From assembly GCA_050694055.1 (NCBI GenBank), contig JBOGWX010000112.1, forward strand, positions 1-64,000: a stretch of 64,000 nt of DNA. The letters run 5' to 3'. The notes beneath the pieces were generated by a model. The model was not told the origin of the DNA and did no database searches. It worked only from the letters and a program-made list of their open reading frames with translations. The stretch is from WHSV01 sp050694055 (GTDB lineage Bacteria; Actinomycetota; CADDZG01; WHSQ01). This document shows, one piece after another, positions 1 to 10,019 of the stretch. Position numbers and translations under genes: made by a program. Each line of letters starts with the position of its first letter. Positions within the stretch are counted from its first letter, which is position 1.

Positions 1-486
1 GTCCAGCACCTCGGATCCGAACCGGCGCCGGACGAAGTCGCCGATCGAGATGTCGGGGCCCACCAGGGGACCCGGGAGAACCAGGTCGGCGGCCGCGCGC
101 GCGGCCCCCTTGGGACCGAGCAGGCCCGATCGCAGCGCGGCCAGCGGCGACGTGGGCATGCCGAAGACGAAGTCGGGCGGCACGCGCTCGAGCTTGCCGC
201 CGGTCCAGATATGAGCCCCAAAGATCGCGGGCGAGATCAACTCGCCGGCCAGCCCTAGCTGGGCCGCGAGCGCCGGTAGGTGGGGTTCGCGCGCCACGAA
301 TGCGTCGGGGCCGCTCTCGAAGGTCACCCCCCCGATATCGACGGTGCCGAACTTTCCTCCCACCTGATCGGCCGCCTCGACGACCACGACGTCGGCGTGC
401 TCCTTCAGGCGCTGCGCGACCGCGAGCCCGGTGATCCCTCCACCCACGACCACGACTCGCTTCCGCGTGCCGGCCGCTGGGCTCAT
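1..486 (-). CDS. hemY: Protoporphyrinogen/coproporphyrinogen oxidase, N-terminal part (cut by window edge)
   Basis: FAD-dependent oxidase of late haem synthesis. Only the first 162 codons are inside the window; the 3' end runs off the left edge. The N-terminus reads as a dinucleotide-binding fold: a hydrophobic strand VVVVGGGITGL at about residues 11-21, an acidic strand end VVVVE some 15 residues later, then a GGKFGT segment typical of HemY/PgoX flavoproteins. The ATG at 486 overlaps the hemE stop in an ATGA, so the two genes are translationally coupled. In Actinobacteria this family usually acts as coproporphyrinogen III oxidase (CgoX); which substrate applies here cannot be told from the fragment. 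Confidence 0.9.
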   Translation of the reverse strand, partial: MSPAAGTRKRVVVVGGGITGLAVAQRLKEHADVVVVEAADQVGGKFGTVDIGGVTFESGPDAFVAREPHLPALAAQLGLAGELISPAIFGAHIWTGGKLERVPPDFVFGMPTSPLAALRSGLLGPKGAARAAADLVLPGPLVGPDISIGDFVRRRFGSEVLD

Positions 487-1511
487 GGTCTCCAAGCGTG
501 GACGAAGTCGACCAGGCGCGCGAGCACTGCCGGATCGGTGGCCGGCAGCACCCCGTGTCCGAGGTTGAAGATGTGAGCTCGGCCCCCGCCCCGCTCGAGA
601 ATCGAGCGGGCCTTGGCCTCGATCACCTCCCAGGGCGCCAGCACGAGGGCGGGATCAAGGTTGCCCTGCAGGGCACGGACGCCCCCCGGCATGCGCGCCC
701 GGGCCGCGTCGAGAGGCACGCGCCAGTCGATTCCCATTACGTCCGGCCCGGTTGCCGCCATGTCGGCCAGGATCTCGCCGGTGGTGACCCCGAAAAGCAC
801 GCGCGGCGCGCCTGCATCTGCGAGTCCATCGAAGATCTTGGCCACGGCCGGCGCCACGTGGGTGTTGTAGTCCTCGGCATCGAGCGCGCCGGCCCAGGAG
901 TCGAAGAGCTGAACGGCCGAGGCACCCGCCGCGATCTGCGCCCGGAGGTAGCCGAGGATCGAGTCCGCGAGGACCTCCATCAGGCGGGACCACGCCTCGG
1001 GCTGGGCGTGCATGAAGGACTTGGTGCGCGCGTGGTCCTTGGTGGGCCGGCCCTCGACCAGGTAGCTCGCCAGCGTGAACGGTGCTCCTCCGAAGCCTAT
1101 GAGCGGCACCTTCAGCTCGCCGGCCAGGATTTGCACCGACTCGATGACGTGGGGCACGCCCTCTTCGGGGACCAGCGGCACGAGTGCATCGACGTCGCCG
1201 GCCGAACGAATGGGGTTGGCGACGATGGGTCCGACGCCCTCCTTGATGTCGACGTCTACGCCCATGGCCAGGAGCGGCACCACGATGTCGGAGAACAGGA
1301 TGGCGGCGTCGACGCCCAGACGATCGACCGGCTGAAGCGTCACCTCCGCCGCGAGATCCGGCGTCAGACACAGTTCGAGAATCGAGTGTCGCGCGCGCAG
1401 CTTGCGGTACTCGGCGAAGCTGCGCCCGGCCTGACGCATGAACCACACCGGCGTGTGGTCGGCCGGCTCGCCTCGGCAGGCTCTGATGAAGTTCGAGTCG
1501 CTGTGGATCAA
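483..1511 (-). CDS. hemE: Uroporphyrinogen decarboxylase
   Basis: Converts uroporphyrinogen III to coproporphyrinogen III in the cytoplasm. At 342 residues it has normal family length. The N-terminal signature PVWFMRQAGR lies at residues 21-30 and carries the substrate-binding arginines; the second family signature GFGGAPFTLASYLVEG lies near residue 140. The start is a TTG at 1511 with GGGAGG just upstream; no better in-frame start precedes the signature. It leads a two-gene haem operon with the hemY fragment (4-base overlap) and is divergent from mobA, with about 70 bases between them. Confidence 0.96.
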   Translation of the reverse strand: MIHSDSNFIRACRGEPADHTPVWFMRQAGRSFAEYRKLRARHSILELCLTPDLAAEVTLQPVDRLGVDAAILFSDIVVPLLAMGVDVDIKEGVGPIVANPIRSAGDVDALVPLVPEEGVPHVIESVQILAGELKVPLIGFGGAPFTLASYLVEGRPTKDHARTKSFMHAQPEAWSRLMEVLADSILGYLRAQIAAGASAVQLFDSWAGALDAEDYNTHVAPAVAKIFDGLADAGAPRVLFGVTTGEILADMAATGPDVMGIDWRVPLDAARARMPGGVRALQGNLDPALVLAPWEVIEAKARSILERGGGRAHIFNLGHGVLPATDPAVLARLVDFVHAWRP

Positions 1512-1579
1512 CGGCCTCCCGTTCGTCGGCGTGTCTTCTGCGCCGCATCTTAAGAGGACGTGCCCCCTAGGGTGCAGTG

Positions 1580-2152
1580 ATGAGTGGTGCGGTGATGAGC
1601 TTCGATGCGATTCTGCTGGCCGGTGGAGGCGGCCGGCGGTTGGGCGGTGTGGACAAGGCGTCCCTCGAGGTGGGAGGCACCTCGCTGCTCGAGCGAGCGC
1701 TGCGAGCGGTGAGCAAGGCCGGTCGGGTCGTCGTAGTGGGGCCTCGCCGGTCGGCGAGCACGGAGGTGCTGTGGACGCGCGAGCAGCCTGCCGGAGGAGG
1801 GCCGGTCGCAGCCGTGGCGGCCGGATTACAACTCGTGGAACGGCAGGTGCTCGTGGTGCTGGCGGTCGACTACCCCTTCGTCACGCCTCGGGTGATCGAG
1901 TCGCTCCTCGCTGCCGTCGCTGACCACGACGGGGCGGTGCTCGCCGACGGCGGCCGGCGGCACTACGTCGTGGGCGCGTTTGCTACCGATGCTCTCCGGC
2001 GAGTGCTCGGGCGGGCCGAGACGCTCGCCCACGCGTCCATGAAACGCACCTTGGATCCTCTGGACCTCGCCGAGGTGCTTAACGAAGCGGCGGCGTTCGA
2101 CGTCGATTCGCCCGAGGATCTCGCCCGGGCGCGACGCCTCGCGGCCGGCTAA
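1580..2152 (+). CDS. mobA: Molybdenum cofactor guanylyltransferase
   Basis: NTP-transferase fold protein of about 190 residues that would attach GMP to molybdopterin to give the bis-MGD cofactor. The nucleotide-binding loop LAGGGGRRLGGVDKASL is at about residues 12-28, matching the LAGGxSxRMGxxK family pattern. Further on, VVLAVDYPFVTPRVI is the acidic metal-binding strand. Several starts are possible: GTG 1577, ATG 1580 and ATG 1595. I chose ATG 1580, about 7 bases after AGGG. The stop codon overlaps that of the convergent treT gene. No other molybdenum gene is in the window, so the assignment rests on sequence alone; a related nucleotidyltransferase is the alternative. Confidence 0.85.
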   Translation: MSGAVMSFDAILLAGGGGRRLGGVDKASLEVGGTSLLERALRAVSKAGRVVVVGPRRSASTEVLWTREQPAGGGPVAAVAAGLQLVERQVLVVLAVDYPFVTPRVIESLLAAVADHDGAVLADGGRRHYVVGAFATDALRRVLGRAETLAHASMKRTLDPLDLAEVLNEAAAFDVDSPEDLARARRLAAG

Positions 2153-3588
2153 GCCTGGCTCGCCTGCTGCATCAGCTTCGATAGCAGGTCCAGGTACTGG
2201 AGCAGGTGGCGGGGGCCGAGGAACTCGGTCCGCACCCGGTTCATCGCCTCGAGTCCCATGCGTTCCGCCTCTTCGGGATGCTCCAGCAGCCTCGTTACCG
2301 CGGCGCCGTACTCGGCGAGGTCGTGTGGATAATTCACCAGGACGCCGCTCACCCCGTCGATGATCTGGTCCTGGATCCCGCCGATGCGACTCGCCACGAC
2401 CGGGCGCGCCTTCCACATCGCCTCGGCGACCGTCAGCCCGAAGCCCTCGGCGATGCTCTTTTGGATCACGACGTTCGAGCGCCTCTGTAGCGCGTTGACG
2501 ATGGCGGCGTTCTCCTCGCCGTCGTCCATCGGTAGTGCGGCGAGGTGAACTCTCTGCCTCACGGGGGACGGGAGCCGTGTATGAGCGAGGCGCACCTCCT
2601 CCACGACACCGGCCCCCTCGGGATCGTCGCTGACCGCCTCGACGGCCGGACCGGCCAGAATGAGATGTGCATCCGTTACGGGCGCGATGTGATCCGAGAA
2701 TCCCGCCATGACCCCGAGTGGATCCTTGAGCCGGTCCCAGCGTGACACCTGGGTGACCACGCGCGTGCCCGCGGCGAGAGGTGGACCGCCGTTCAACAGC
2801 TCGGCCGGGCGCTCAACCAGGTCGGGCTCGCCCCCGGTGCGGGCGAACAAGGCCAGACCGGGATCGCCTCCTTCGATCAGCCCCGCCGCCGCGAGGATCG
2901 CATCCACCGTGACCGAGTCGAGCTCCTGGTTCTTCGGCGAGAAGGCGTCGATCGAGGGCGGGACGATCACCGTCTTCGACGGCGCAAGGCCCTGCCAGAC
3001 GAACTCCTGGCGGGAGAAGATGTGGGCGTCGGCCCGTCCCACGTGCTCATCGAGGAAGTCCCACGCATTGCGCGCGATCTCGTTCGGAACGTCGAGGCCC
3101 ACGTGGCAGCGCCACAGAACGACGGCGGCAGTCTCCTTCATCGCCGCAACGAGGCCCGCCGTCTGAGGGTCGTGCAGGATGACGATGTCGTTGGGCTTCA
3201 CGACCTTGGCCAGCGCCTCGGCGTTAGGCGCCAGCGCCTCGAGATAGCCGGCGTGCTGCTCGGGTCCCAGCGGTCCGCCGTCGCCGGGAGCGCCGTGAAG
3301 GTGATTGTGAATGCGCTTGGTGATCCTGAAGAAATCCGGGGTGCCCTCGATGACGAGCCAGCGGGCGTCGACCCCTGCACCCTGGGCGTAGGCGAGGAGC
3401 GATACGAGCATCTCCGCCACGCCGCCCCCCTTGCCGGTCGAGTTGACGTTCCAGACGGTTCTCCCCGCGAAGGTCGCCTCGGCTCGGTCCAGTGCCTCCG
3501 AGAACGCAGCCCACGCCTCTGCGCTGAGCACCTCCTGGAATCGTCTCGGATCGAAGACCCCGGTCTTCACCTTCGTGAGCGTTGCCAC
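2149..3588 (-). CDS. treT: Trehalose synthase of the TreT type (GT4 glycosyltransferase)
   Basis: Predicted retaining glycosyltransferase making trehalose from an NDP-glucose and glucose, reversibly. The 479-residue protein has the TreT/trehalose-phosphorylase pattern: an N-terminal STGKGGGVAEML loop, VDARWLVIEG, FFRITKRIHNHLHG, then the GT4 C-terminal domain with SIAEGFGLTVAEAMWKARPVVAS (nucleotide-sugar binding, EX7E-like). The GTG start at 3588 is set by GGAGGA eight bases upstream. An open frame continues upstream but has no ribosome site and low-complexity content, so I exclude it. It is divergent from glmM across a repeat-bearing spacer. Trehalose phosphorylase is the main alternative function. 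Confidence 0.85.
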   Translation of the reverse strand: MATLTKVKTGVFDPRRFQEVLSAEAWAAFSEALDRAEATFAGRTVWNVNSTGKGGGVAEMLVSLLAYAQGAGVDARWLVIEGTPDFFRITKRIHNHLHGAPGDGGPLGPEQHAGYLEALAPNAEALAKVVKPNDIVILHDPQTAGLVAAMKETAAVVLWRCHVGLDVPNEIARNAWDFLDEHVGRADAHIFSRQEFVWQGLAPSKTVIVPPSIDAFSPKNQELDSVTVDAILAAAGLIEGGDPGLALFARTGGEPDLVERPAELLNGGPPLAAGTRVVTQVSRWDRLKDPLGVMAGFSDHIAPVTDAHLILAGPAVEAVSDDPEGAGVVEEVRLAHTRLPSPVRQRVHLAALPMDDGEENAAIVNALQRRSNVVIQKSIAEGFGLTVAEAMWKARPVVASRIGGIQDQIIDGVSGVLVNYPHDLAEYGAAVTRLLEHPEEAERMGLEAMNRVRTEFLGPRHLLQYLDLLSKLMQQASQA

Positions 3589-3647
3589 AACGGCATTCCT
3601 CCGGCTCGAGTAGCTGTCGATGTGCGGCCCCTCGCTTTGCTTCACAC

Positions 3648-3712
3648 CCCACGCGATCGTCGATTCGATCGCTCGATCCTTTCCCACGCGATCGTCGAGA
3701 CGATCGCTCGAT
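3648..3712. repeat. Tandem 30-bp near-identical repeats containing a palindrome, treT-glmM spacer
   Basis: Two 30-bp copies (3648-3677 and 3683-3712) differ at only two bases. Each contains a GCGATCGTC...CGATCGC core. In the second copy this core is a palindrome, GCGATCGTCGAGACGATCGC (3688-3707), with 9-bp arms around GA. The reverse complement of exactly this 20-mer occurs at 43607-43626 upstream of guaB3. A repressor or activator site, or an RNA hairpin (8-bp stem with a CGAG loop), would both fit. It sits 23 bases upstream of the glmM ATG. Confidence 0.7.
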
Positions 3713-3730
3713 GTCTGCGAATATTCACAG

Positions 3731-5056
3731 ATGCCACGACTTTTCGGGACGGATGGGGTCAGAGGTGTCGCCAACAAGGAGCTGACTCCGGACCTCGCAC
3801 TCGCGCTCGGTCGCGCCGCGGGGACGGTCATGGCCCCCCACGGCGAGGTCGTCGTGGGGCGGGACACGCGCGCCTCCGGACCGATGCTCGAGGGGGCCCT
3901 GGTCGCGGGCCTCTGCTCGGCGGGGGTCACGGTGCGTCTGGCCGGCATCGTGCCCACTCCGGCGGTCGCCTTCCTCACGGTGGAGGACAAGGCTTCCGCG
4001 GGCGCGGTCATCTCCGCCTCGCATAATCCGGTACCGGACAATGGGATCAAGTTCTTCTCCCGCGAGGGGCTCAAGACCTCGGCCGAGGTCGAGGATCGAA
4101 TCGAGCGGCTCATGCAAGCCGGTCGATTCGAGCTTCCCATCGGCCCCGAGGTCGGTTCGGTCGAGCTCATTCCCGACGCGCTCGATCGCTACGTCGACCA
4201 CGTGGTTGCCTCGCCGGCGCGCTCGCTCGACGGCCTCGAGGTCGTGCTCGACTGTGCCTACGGAGCCGCCTGGGAGGCCGGCCCGGCCGCCTTCGCACGG
4301 GCGGGTGCCGAGGTCGTCGCCATCAACGCCGAGGCCGACGGGAACCGCATCAACGTGAACTGTGGATCGACGAACCTGAGCGACCTGGCCGCGCGGGTCG
4401 TGGCCGAGGGAGCCAGGTTGGGCCTCGCTTTCGACGGCGATGCCGACCGCGTGCTGGCCGTCGACGAGCGAGGGGAGCACGTTGACGGAGACCGCATTCT
4501 TGGACTCACGGCGGTGCACCTGTCGGAGCTCGGTGAGCTCGACAACGGCATGGTGGTTGCAACCGTCATGTCGAACCTCGGTTTCAAGCGCGCGCTCGAG
4601 GAGCGGGGCATAGAGGTCGTCTTCTCTCCCGTCGGCGACAAGTACGTCGCCGAAGCGATGGCGCAGCACGGCGCCGTTCTGGGGGGAGAGCAGTCGGGCC
4701 ACGTCATCATGGGCAAGCACACCACGACCGGAGACGGCATCCTTACCGGGCTTCACCTCGCCGCCATAGTGGCCGGCTCGATCGAGCCGCTGTCGAAGCT
4801 CGCCCACTTCTTCGAGCCGTTCCCTCAGGTGCTGATCAACGTCGACGTCGCGGCCAAGCACATGCTCGAATCGCACGAGCCCCTGTGGGAGGAGGTCCGC
4901 TCCGTCGAGAGGAGGCTCGGCGAGGAGGGCCGGGTACTGCTGAGGGCCTCGGGCACCGAGCCGCTCGTCCGCGTGATGGTCGAGGCGGCGGACCCCGCAA
5001 CGGCGCAAGCGGTGGCCGAGGACCTCGCCGGCACCGTGCGCGACTACCTGAACTAG
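3731..5056 (+). CDS. glmM: Phosphoglucosamine mutase
   Basis: Interconverts glucosamine-6-phosphate and glucosamine-1-phosphate on the way to UDP-GlcNAc. The protein has 441 residues. It begins with the family N-terminus MPRLFGTDGVRG. The phosphoserine loop ISASHNP places the active serine at residue 97. The metal loop is FDGDADR near residue 236 and the phosphate-binding loop is RASGTEPLVRVM near the C-terminus. The reading frame is open upstream of 3731, but that ATG starts exactly at the conserved N-terminus. No Shine-Dalgarno is visible, so a leaderless or atypical start is possible. It precedes glmS in the same direction, the pathway partner. Confidence 0.96.
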   Translation: MPRLFGTDGVRGVANKELTPDLALALGRAAGTVMAPHGEVVVGRDTRASGPMLEGALVAGLCSAGVTVRLAGIVPTPAVAFLTVEDKASAGAVISASHNPVPDNGIKFFSREGLKTSAEVEDRIERLMQAGRFELPIGPEVGSVELIPDALDRYVDHVVASPARSLDGLEVVLDCAYGAAWEAGPAAFARAGAEVVAINAEADGNRINVNCGSTNLSDLAARVVAEGARLGLAFDGDADRVLAVDERGEHVDGDRILGLTAVHLSELGELDNGMVVATVMSNLGFKRALEERGIEVVFSPVGDKYVAEAMAQHGAVLGGEQSGHVIMGKHTTTGDGILTGLHLAAIVAGSIEPLSKLAHFFEPFPQVLINVDVAAKHMLESHEPLWEEVRSVERRLGEEGRVLLRASGTEPLVRVMVEAADPATAQAVAEDLAGTVRDYLN

Positions 5057-5094
5057 TGCCACCTCGCCGTAGAAGAAGTGGTCCCCGCGCCGGG

Positions 5095-5124
5095 TTCCGC
5101 GCGGCCCCCGAGGTCATCTAGAAT
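5095..5124 (+). promoter_or_regulatory. Predicted promoter of the glmS transcript
   Basis: TTCCGC, 18-bp spacer, TAGAAT (5119-5124). The -10 box matches consensus at five of six bases. Transcription would begin near 5131, about 34 bases before the predicted ribozyme cleavage site. Inferred by pattern only. Confidence 0.45.
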
Positions 5125-5163
5125 GCTCGTGCGAGAGGAATAAGCACCAGTTCATACGGATCC

Positions 5164-5320
5164 AGCGCCAGGGCTCCCGTGGAGGCGGCGAGCCGACGAG
5201 GTAGGGGATCTCGAAAGGCCTCGCCCGGCAGGCGAGGCCGATTCGGCGGGTGACCCTCGGCCGGCCACGGTCGTGACGGTGCCGACAAAGCCCGGGAGCG
5301 ATCCCGGATCACAAACCGGC
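5164..5320 (+). promoter_or_regulatory. glmS ribozyme/riboswitch (glucosamine-6-phosphate-activated)
   Basis: Self-cleaving leader that would cut between A5164 and G5165 when GlcN6P is bound, lowering glmS expression. Conserved parts appear in order: AGCGCC at the cleavage site (5164-5169); a short P2 helix (GGGCTC with GAGCC); GACGAGG (5195-5201); AGGGG paired with ACCCT; TCTCGA, then a 9-bp hairpin GGCCTCGCC/GGCGAGGCC (5217-5239); TTCGGCGGGTG (5242-5252); a P3-like GC-rich segment; CGACAAAGCC; and a P4 hairpin CCGGGA-GCGA-TCCCGG (5292-5307) with a GNRA loop. These match the Thermoanaerobacter/Bacillus glmS cores, and the position directly before glmS fits. The exact 3' border is approximate. 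It explains the 362-base gap between glmM and glmS. Confidence 0.85.
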
Positions 5321-5418
5321 ATCGAGGTGGCTCCTCTCCCGCAGATCAATGCTGATTTGGCTCCGCGCGCCTTCATAGGGGAGAGCTGCCCGGAGCAACA
5401 CAGAGAGGGGGTTAGTCC

Positions 5419-7254
<1,836 letters not shown>

Positions 7255-7287
7255 AAGGCAGCACCAGAGCCCGTAGGCTCATTGCTC

Positions 7288-8832
7288 GTGAAACCACTTT
7301 TGTCCCCCAGCGAGATGGCGGCTGCCGACGAGGCCACCATCGCGTCCGGGATCTCGGGCTTCACGCTCATGGACCGGGCGGGTCGCGCCGTCGCACGCGC
7401 CGCGATCGGGCTGGCCGGACGGCGCTACGGTGCGCGCGTCGCAGTCGTGTGCGGCAAAGGGAACAACGGGGGCGATGGTTTCGCGGCGGCGCGCGTACTG
7501 CACCGCCACGGGGTAGCAGTGCGGTGTCTGTTGCTCTCGGACGCGCCGGAGTACCGGGGCGACGCCGCCGCTCACCTGCAGGCCATGGCCCATGCGGGGG
7601 TGACGCCCGAACCCTTCGACGCCGGTCGCTTGAGGGACCGCGACGTGGTCGTCGATGCGATCTTCGGCACCGGTTTCCGGGGGCCCGCCCAGGGCCGGCC
7701 CGCCGAGGCCATCGGGGCGATCAACGGAGGCGACGCCCGCGTCCTGGCGGTCGATATCCCCTCCGGGGTGGCGGGCGAGACCGGCGCGGTCGAGGGCCCT
7801 GCGGTGTCGGCCGAGGTGACGATCGCCCTGGCGGCCCAGAAACTCGGAACGGTGATGCCGCCCGGCTCCGTGCATGCGGGCAGAGTCGAGGTCGCCGACA
7901 TCGGAATCGAGACCGGCGAGGCGTCGGTGCTGCTGCCGGAGGCCGCCGACATCGCGGCGCTACTTCCCGTCAGAGCGACCGACGCACACAAGCGCAGTTC
8001 CGGCTCGGTGCTGGTGCTTGCCGGATCGGACGGCATGAGCGGCGCCGCCCTGCTCACCGTCCGGGGCGCGGCGCGCATGGAGGCCGGGTACGTGACGCTC
8101 GTCTCGACCTCCTACGTCGACCACGCCAAGAGGTCCACGATCCCCGAGGCCGTGTCCCGCATCGTGGCCGGCCACTCCGAGTTGGGCCCCGAGGTGCTCG
8201 ACGACTTCGCGCCGGACTTCGAGCGCGCCGATGCGGTAGCCGTCGGTCCGGGGCTCGGGAGGGGCGAGCGCCAGCGCGCACTGCTAGAGGCGGTCCTGGC
8301 GCAAGTCGATGCCCCGCTGGTGCTCGACGCCGACGCGCTGAACGTGCTGTCCGAGGACCGCGCGGCCCTCAGCAAGCGAGAGCGCCCTACGGTCATCACC
8401 CCGCACCCCGGCGAGATGGGAGCGCTGATGCGGCGCGCGGGCGGCGAAGTTCAGTCCGACAGGCTCGCGGTCGCCCGCCGGGCCGCGCGAGAGCTCGGAT
8501 GCATAGTGGTCCTGAAGGGGGCCGGCAGCATCGTGACCGGCCCCGAGGGCCCTGCGGTCGTGAACCCGACGGGGGGGCCGGAGCTCGCCACCGCGGGCAC
8601 CGGCGACGTGCTGACCGGAGTCGTGGCGGCGCTGCTCGCCGAGCGTCTCGACGCGAGCGACGCCGCGGTGGCGGGCGTCTTCGTGCACGGGCTGGCCGGC
8701 ACGGCCGCGGGGCGCTCGAGTGGGGGCAGAGGCGTGGTGGCCTGGGACGTGGCCGAGGCGCTTCCCATCGCGGTGGGCGAGCTCTTCGAAAGCGCGACCG
8801 TCGCCACCCGTCGCATTACCCTGAGCCGATGA
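7288..8832 (+). CDS. nnr: Bifunctional NAD(P)HX epimerase / ADP- or ATP-dependent dehydratase
   Basis: Repairs hydrated NADH/NADPH. It is a two-domain fusion of about 514 residues. The N-terminal YjeF epimerase domain has VVCGKGNNGGDGFAAAR and VVDAIFGTGF. The C-terminal ribokinase-like dehydratase domain has LAGSDGMSGAALL, the VITPHPGEMG segment and the anion-hole motif ATAGTGDVLTGVVAALLAE. I prefer the GTG at 7288; a TTG two codons upstream is possible. The stop overlaps the alr start in ATGA. Position between glmS and alr matches the mycobacterial arrangement. Confidence 0.95.
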   Translation: MKPLLSPSEMAAADEATIASGISGFTLMDRAGRAVARAAIGLAGRRYGARVAVVCGKGNNGGDGFAAARVLHRHGVAVRCLLLSDAPEYRGDAAAHLQAMAHAGVTPEPFDAGRLRDRDVVVDAIFGTGFRGPAQGRPAEAIGAINGGDARVLAVDIPSGVAGETGAVEGPAVSAEVTIALAAQKLGTVMPPGSVHAGRVEVADIGIETGEASVLLPEAADIAALLPVRATDAHKRSSGSVLVLAGSDGMSGAALLTVRGAARMEAGYVTLVSTSYVDHAKRSTIPEAVSRIVAGHSELGPEVLDDFAPDFERADAVAVGPGLGRGERQRALLEAVLAQVDAPLVLDADALNVLSEDRAALSKRERPTVITPHPGEMGALMRRAGGEVQSDRLAVARRAARELGCIVVLKGAGSIVTGPEGPAVVNPTGGPELATAGTGDVLTGVVAALLAERLDASDAAVAGVFVHGLAGTAAGRSSGGRGVVAWDVAEALPIAVGELFESATVATRRITLSR

Positions 8833-10019
8833 ACGGACTCTCGAGGGACGAGGTCGAGGCACGCGGCCACGGGGTGTGGGCCGAGGTCGACCTTGCAGCA
8901 ATTCGCCACAACATCATCGAGCTGCGGGCGAAGGCGCCCCGATCCGAGGTGATGGGCGTCGTCAAGGGCTATGCCTACGGTCACGGGAATCCGGCCTCTG
9001 CCGGGGCGATGGTTGCCGCCGGAGCGACCCGCCTCGGCGTGGCGCGCGTGGCCGAGGCCCTTCACCTGCGAGAGGCGGGCATCACGGTTCCCATTCACGT
9101 CTTCACCGAGCCGCCGCCGCGCTCGGCCGCGACGATGCTGGGCTACGACCTGACCCCGTCGGTCTACAGCGAGGGCTTCGCCCGGAGCCTTTCGGACGCG
9201 GCCCTCGACGCCGGGCGACGTATAGGGGTTCACGTGAAGCTGGACAGCGGGATGCACCGGGTCGGAATCATGGCCTCGGACGTACCGGATGCAATTCGGA
9301 CCCTGAAGGCGCTGGACGGCATCGTCATCGAGGGGGCCTGGAGCCACTTCGCCGTCGCCGATCTCCCCGACCATCCCTTCACTCGCAGGCAGTTCGAGCT
9401 CTTCATCGAGCTCGTGGACGAGATCGAGGGGCTCATCGGCGGCTTGCGTTACAAGCACATGGCCAACTCGGCCGCCACGCTCTCGCTGCCGGAAGCACAC
9501 TTCGATATCGTGCGGCCCGGAGTTGCGTCCTACGGACTGTGGCCCGGCCCCCAGCTCGCCGGCACCGCCGAGCTTCGTCCCGCACTGAGCCTACGCGCTC
9601 GGATCAACGCCTCGAAGGTTGTGGCGGCGGGGGAGCGTCTGTCCTACGGACTGCGCTACGAGCTCGAGCGTGACTCCCGGGTGGTCACCGTTCCCGCGGG
9701 CTACGCCGACGGTTACGACCGGGGATTCTCCGGTCGAGCCGACGTATTGATCGAGGGGCGGCGCCACCGCGTCTCGGGGACCGTTTGCATGGATCAGTTC
9801 CTCGTGGACGTCGGCGACCGATCCGTCGGCATCGGTGCCGTCGCCACGCTGATCGGCCCGGACGGTGGCGAGCACATCACGGCCGAGGAACTGGCGACAG
9901 AGATCGGAACCATCAACTACGAGATAACGACACGCATCGCTTCGAGAGTGCCGCGCGTCTACCTGAACGAGACGGCGAACGAGCTCGTGACCGACGCCGT
10001 TGAGGCTACGACGAAGTGA
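8829..10019 (+). CDS. alr: Alanine racemase
   Basis: PLP enzyme making D-alanine for peptidoglycan. The 396-residue protein carries the PLP-lysine loop VVKGYAYGHG with Lys46 (the family usually reads KANAYGHG, so the GY pair is a small variation). It also has KLDSGMHRVG, the HMANSAAT segment, SYGLRY with the second catalytic tyrosine, and VPAGYADGY. The frame is open far upstream, but ATG 8829 sits at the start of the conserved N-terminus and overlaps the nnr stop as ATGA. The stop in turn overlaps the next gene as GTGA. Confidence 0.97.
   Translation: MNGLSRDEVEARGHGVWAEVDLAAIRHNIIELRAKAPRSEVMGVVKGYAYGHGNPASAGAMVAAGATRLGVARVAEALHLREAGITVPIHVFTEPPPRSAATMLGYDLTPSVYSEGFARSLSDAALDAGRRIGVHVKLDSGMHRVGIMASDVPDAIRTLKALDGIVIEGAWSHFAVADLPDHPFTRRQFELFIELVDEIEGLIGGLRYKHMANSAATLSLPEAHFDIVRPGVASYGLWPGPQLAGTAELRPALSLRARINASKVVAAGERLSYGLRYELERDSRVVTVPAGYADGYDRGFSGRADVLIEGRRHRVSGTVCMDQFLVDVGDRSVGIGAVATLIGPDGGEHITAEELATEIGTINYEITTRIASRVPRVYLNETANELVTDAVEATTK

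Noticed and set aside
3589..4170. N-terminal extension of the treT frame through the repeat region into glmM
   Set aside because: No ribosome site, reads through the glmM promoter area and glmM itself, and the TreT family begins near GTG 3588, which has GGAGGA at the right distance.
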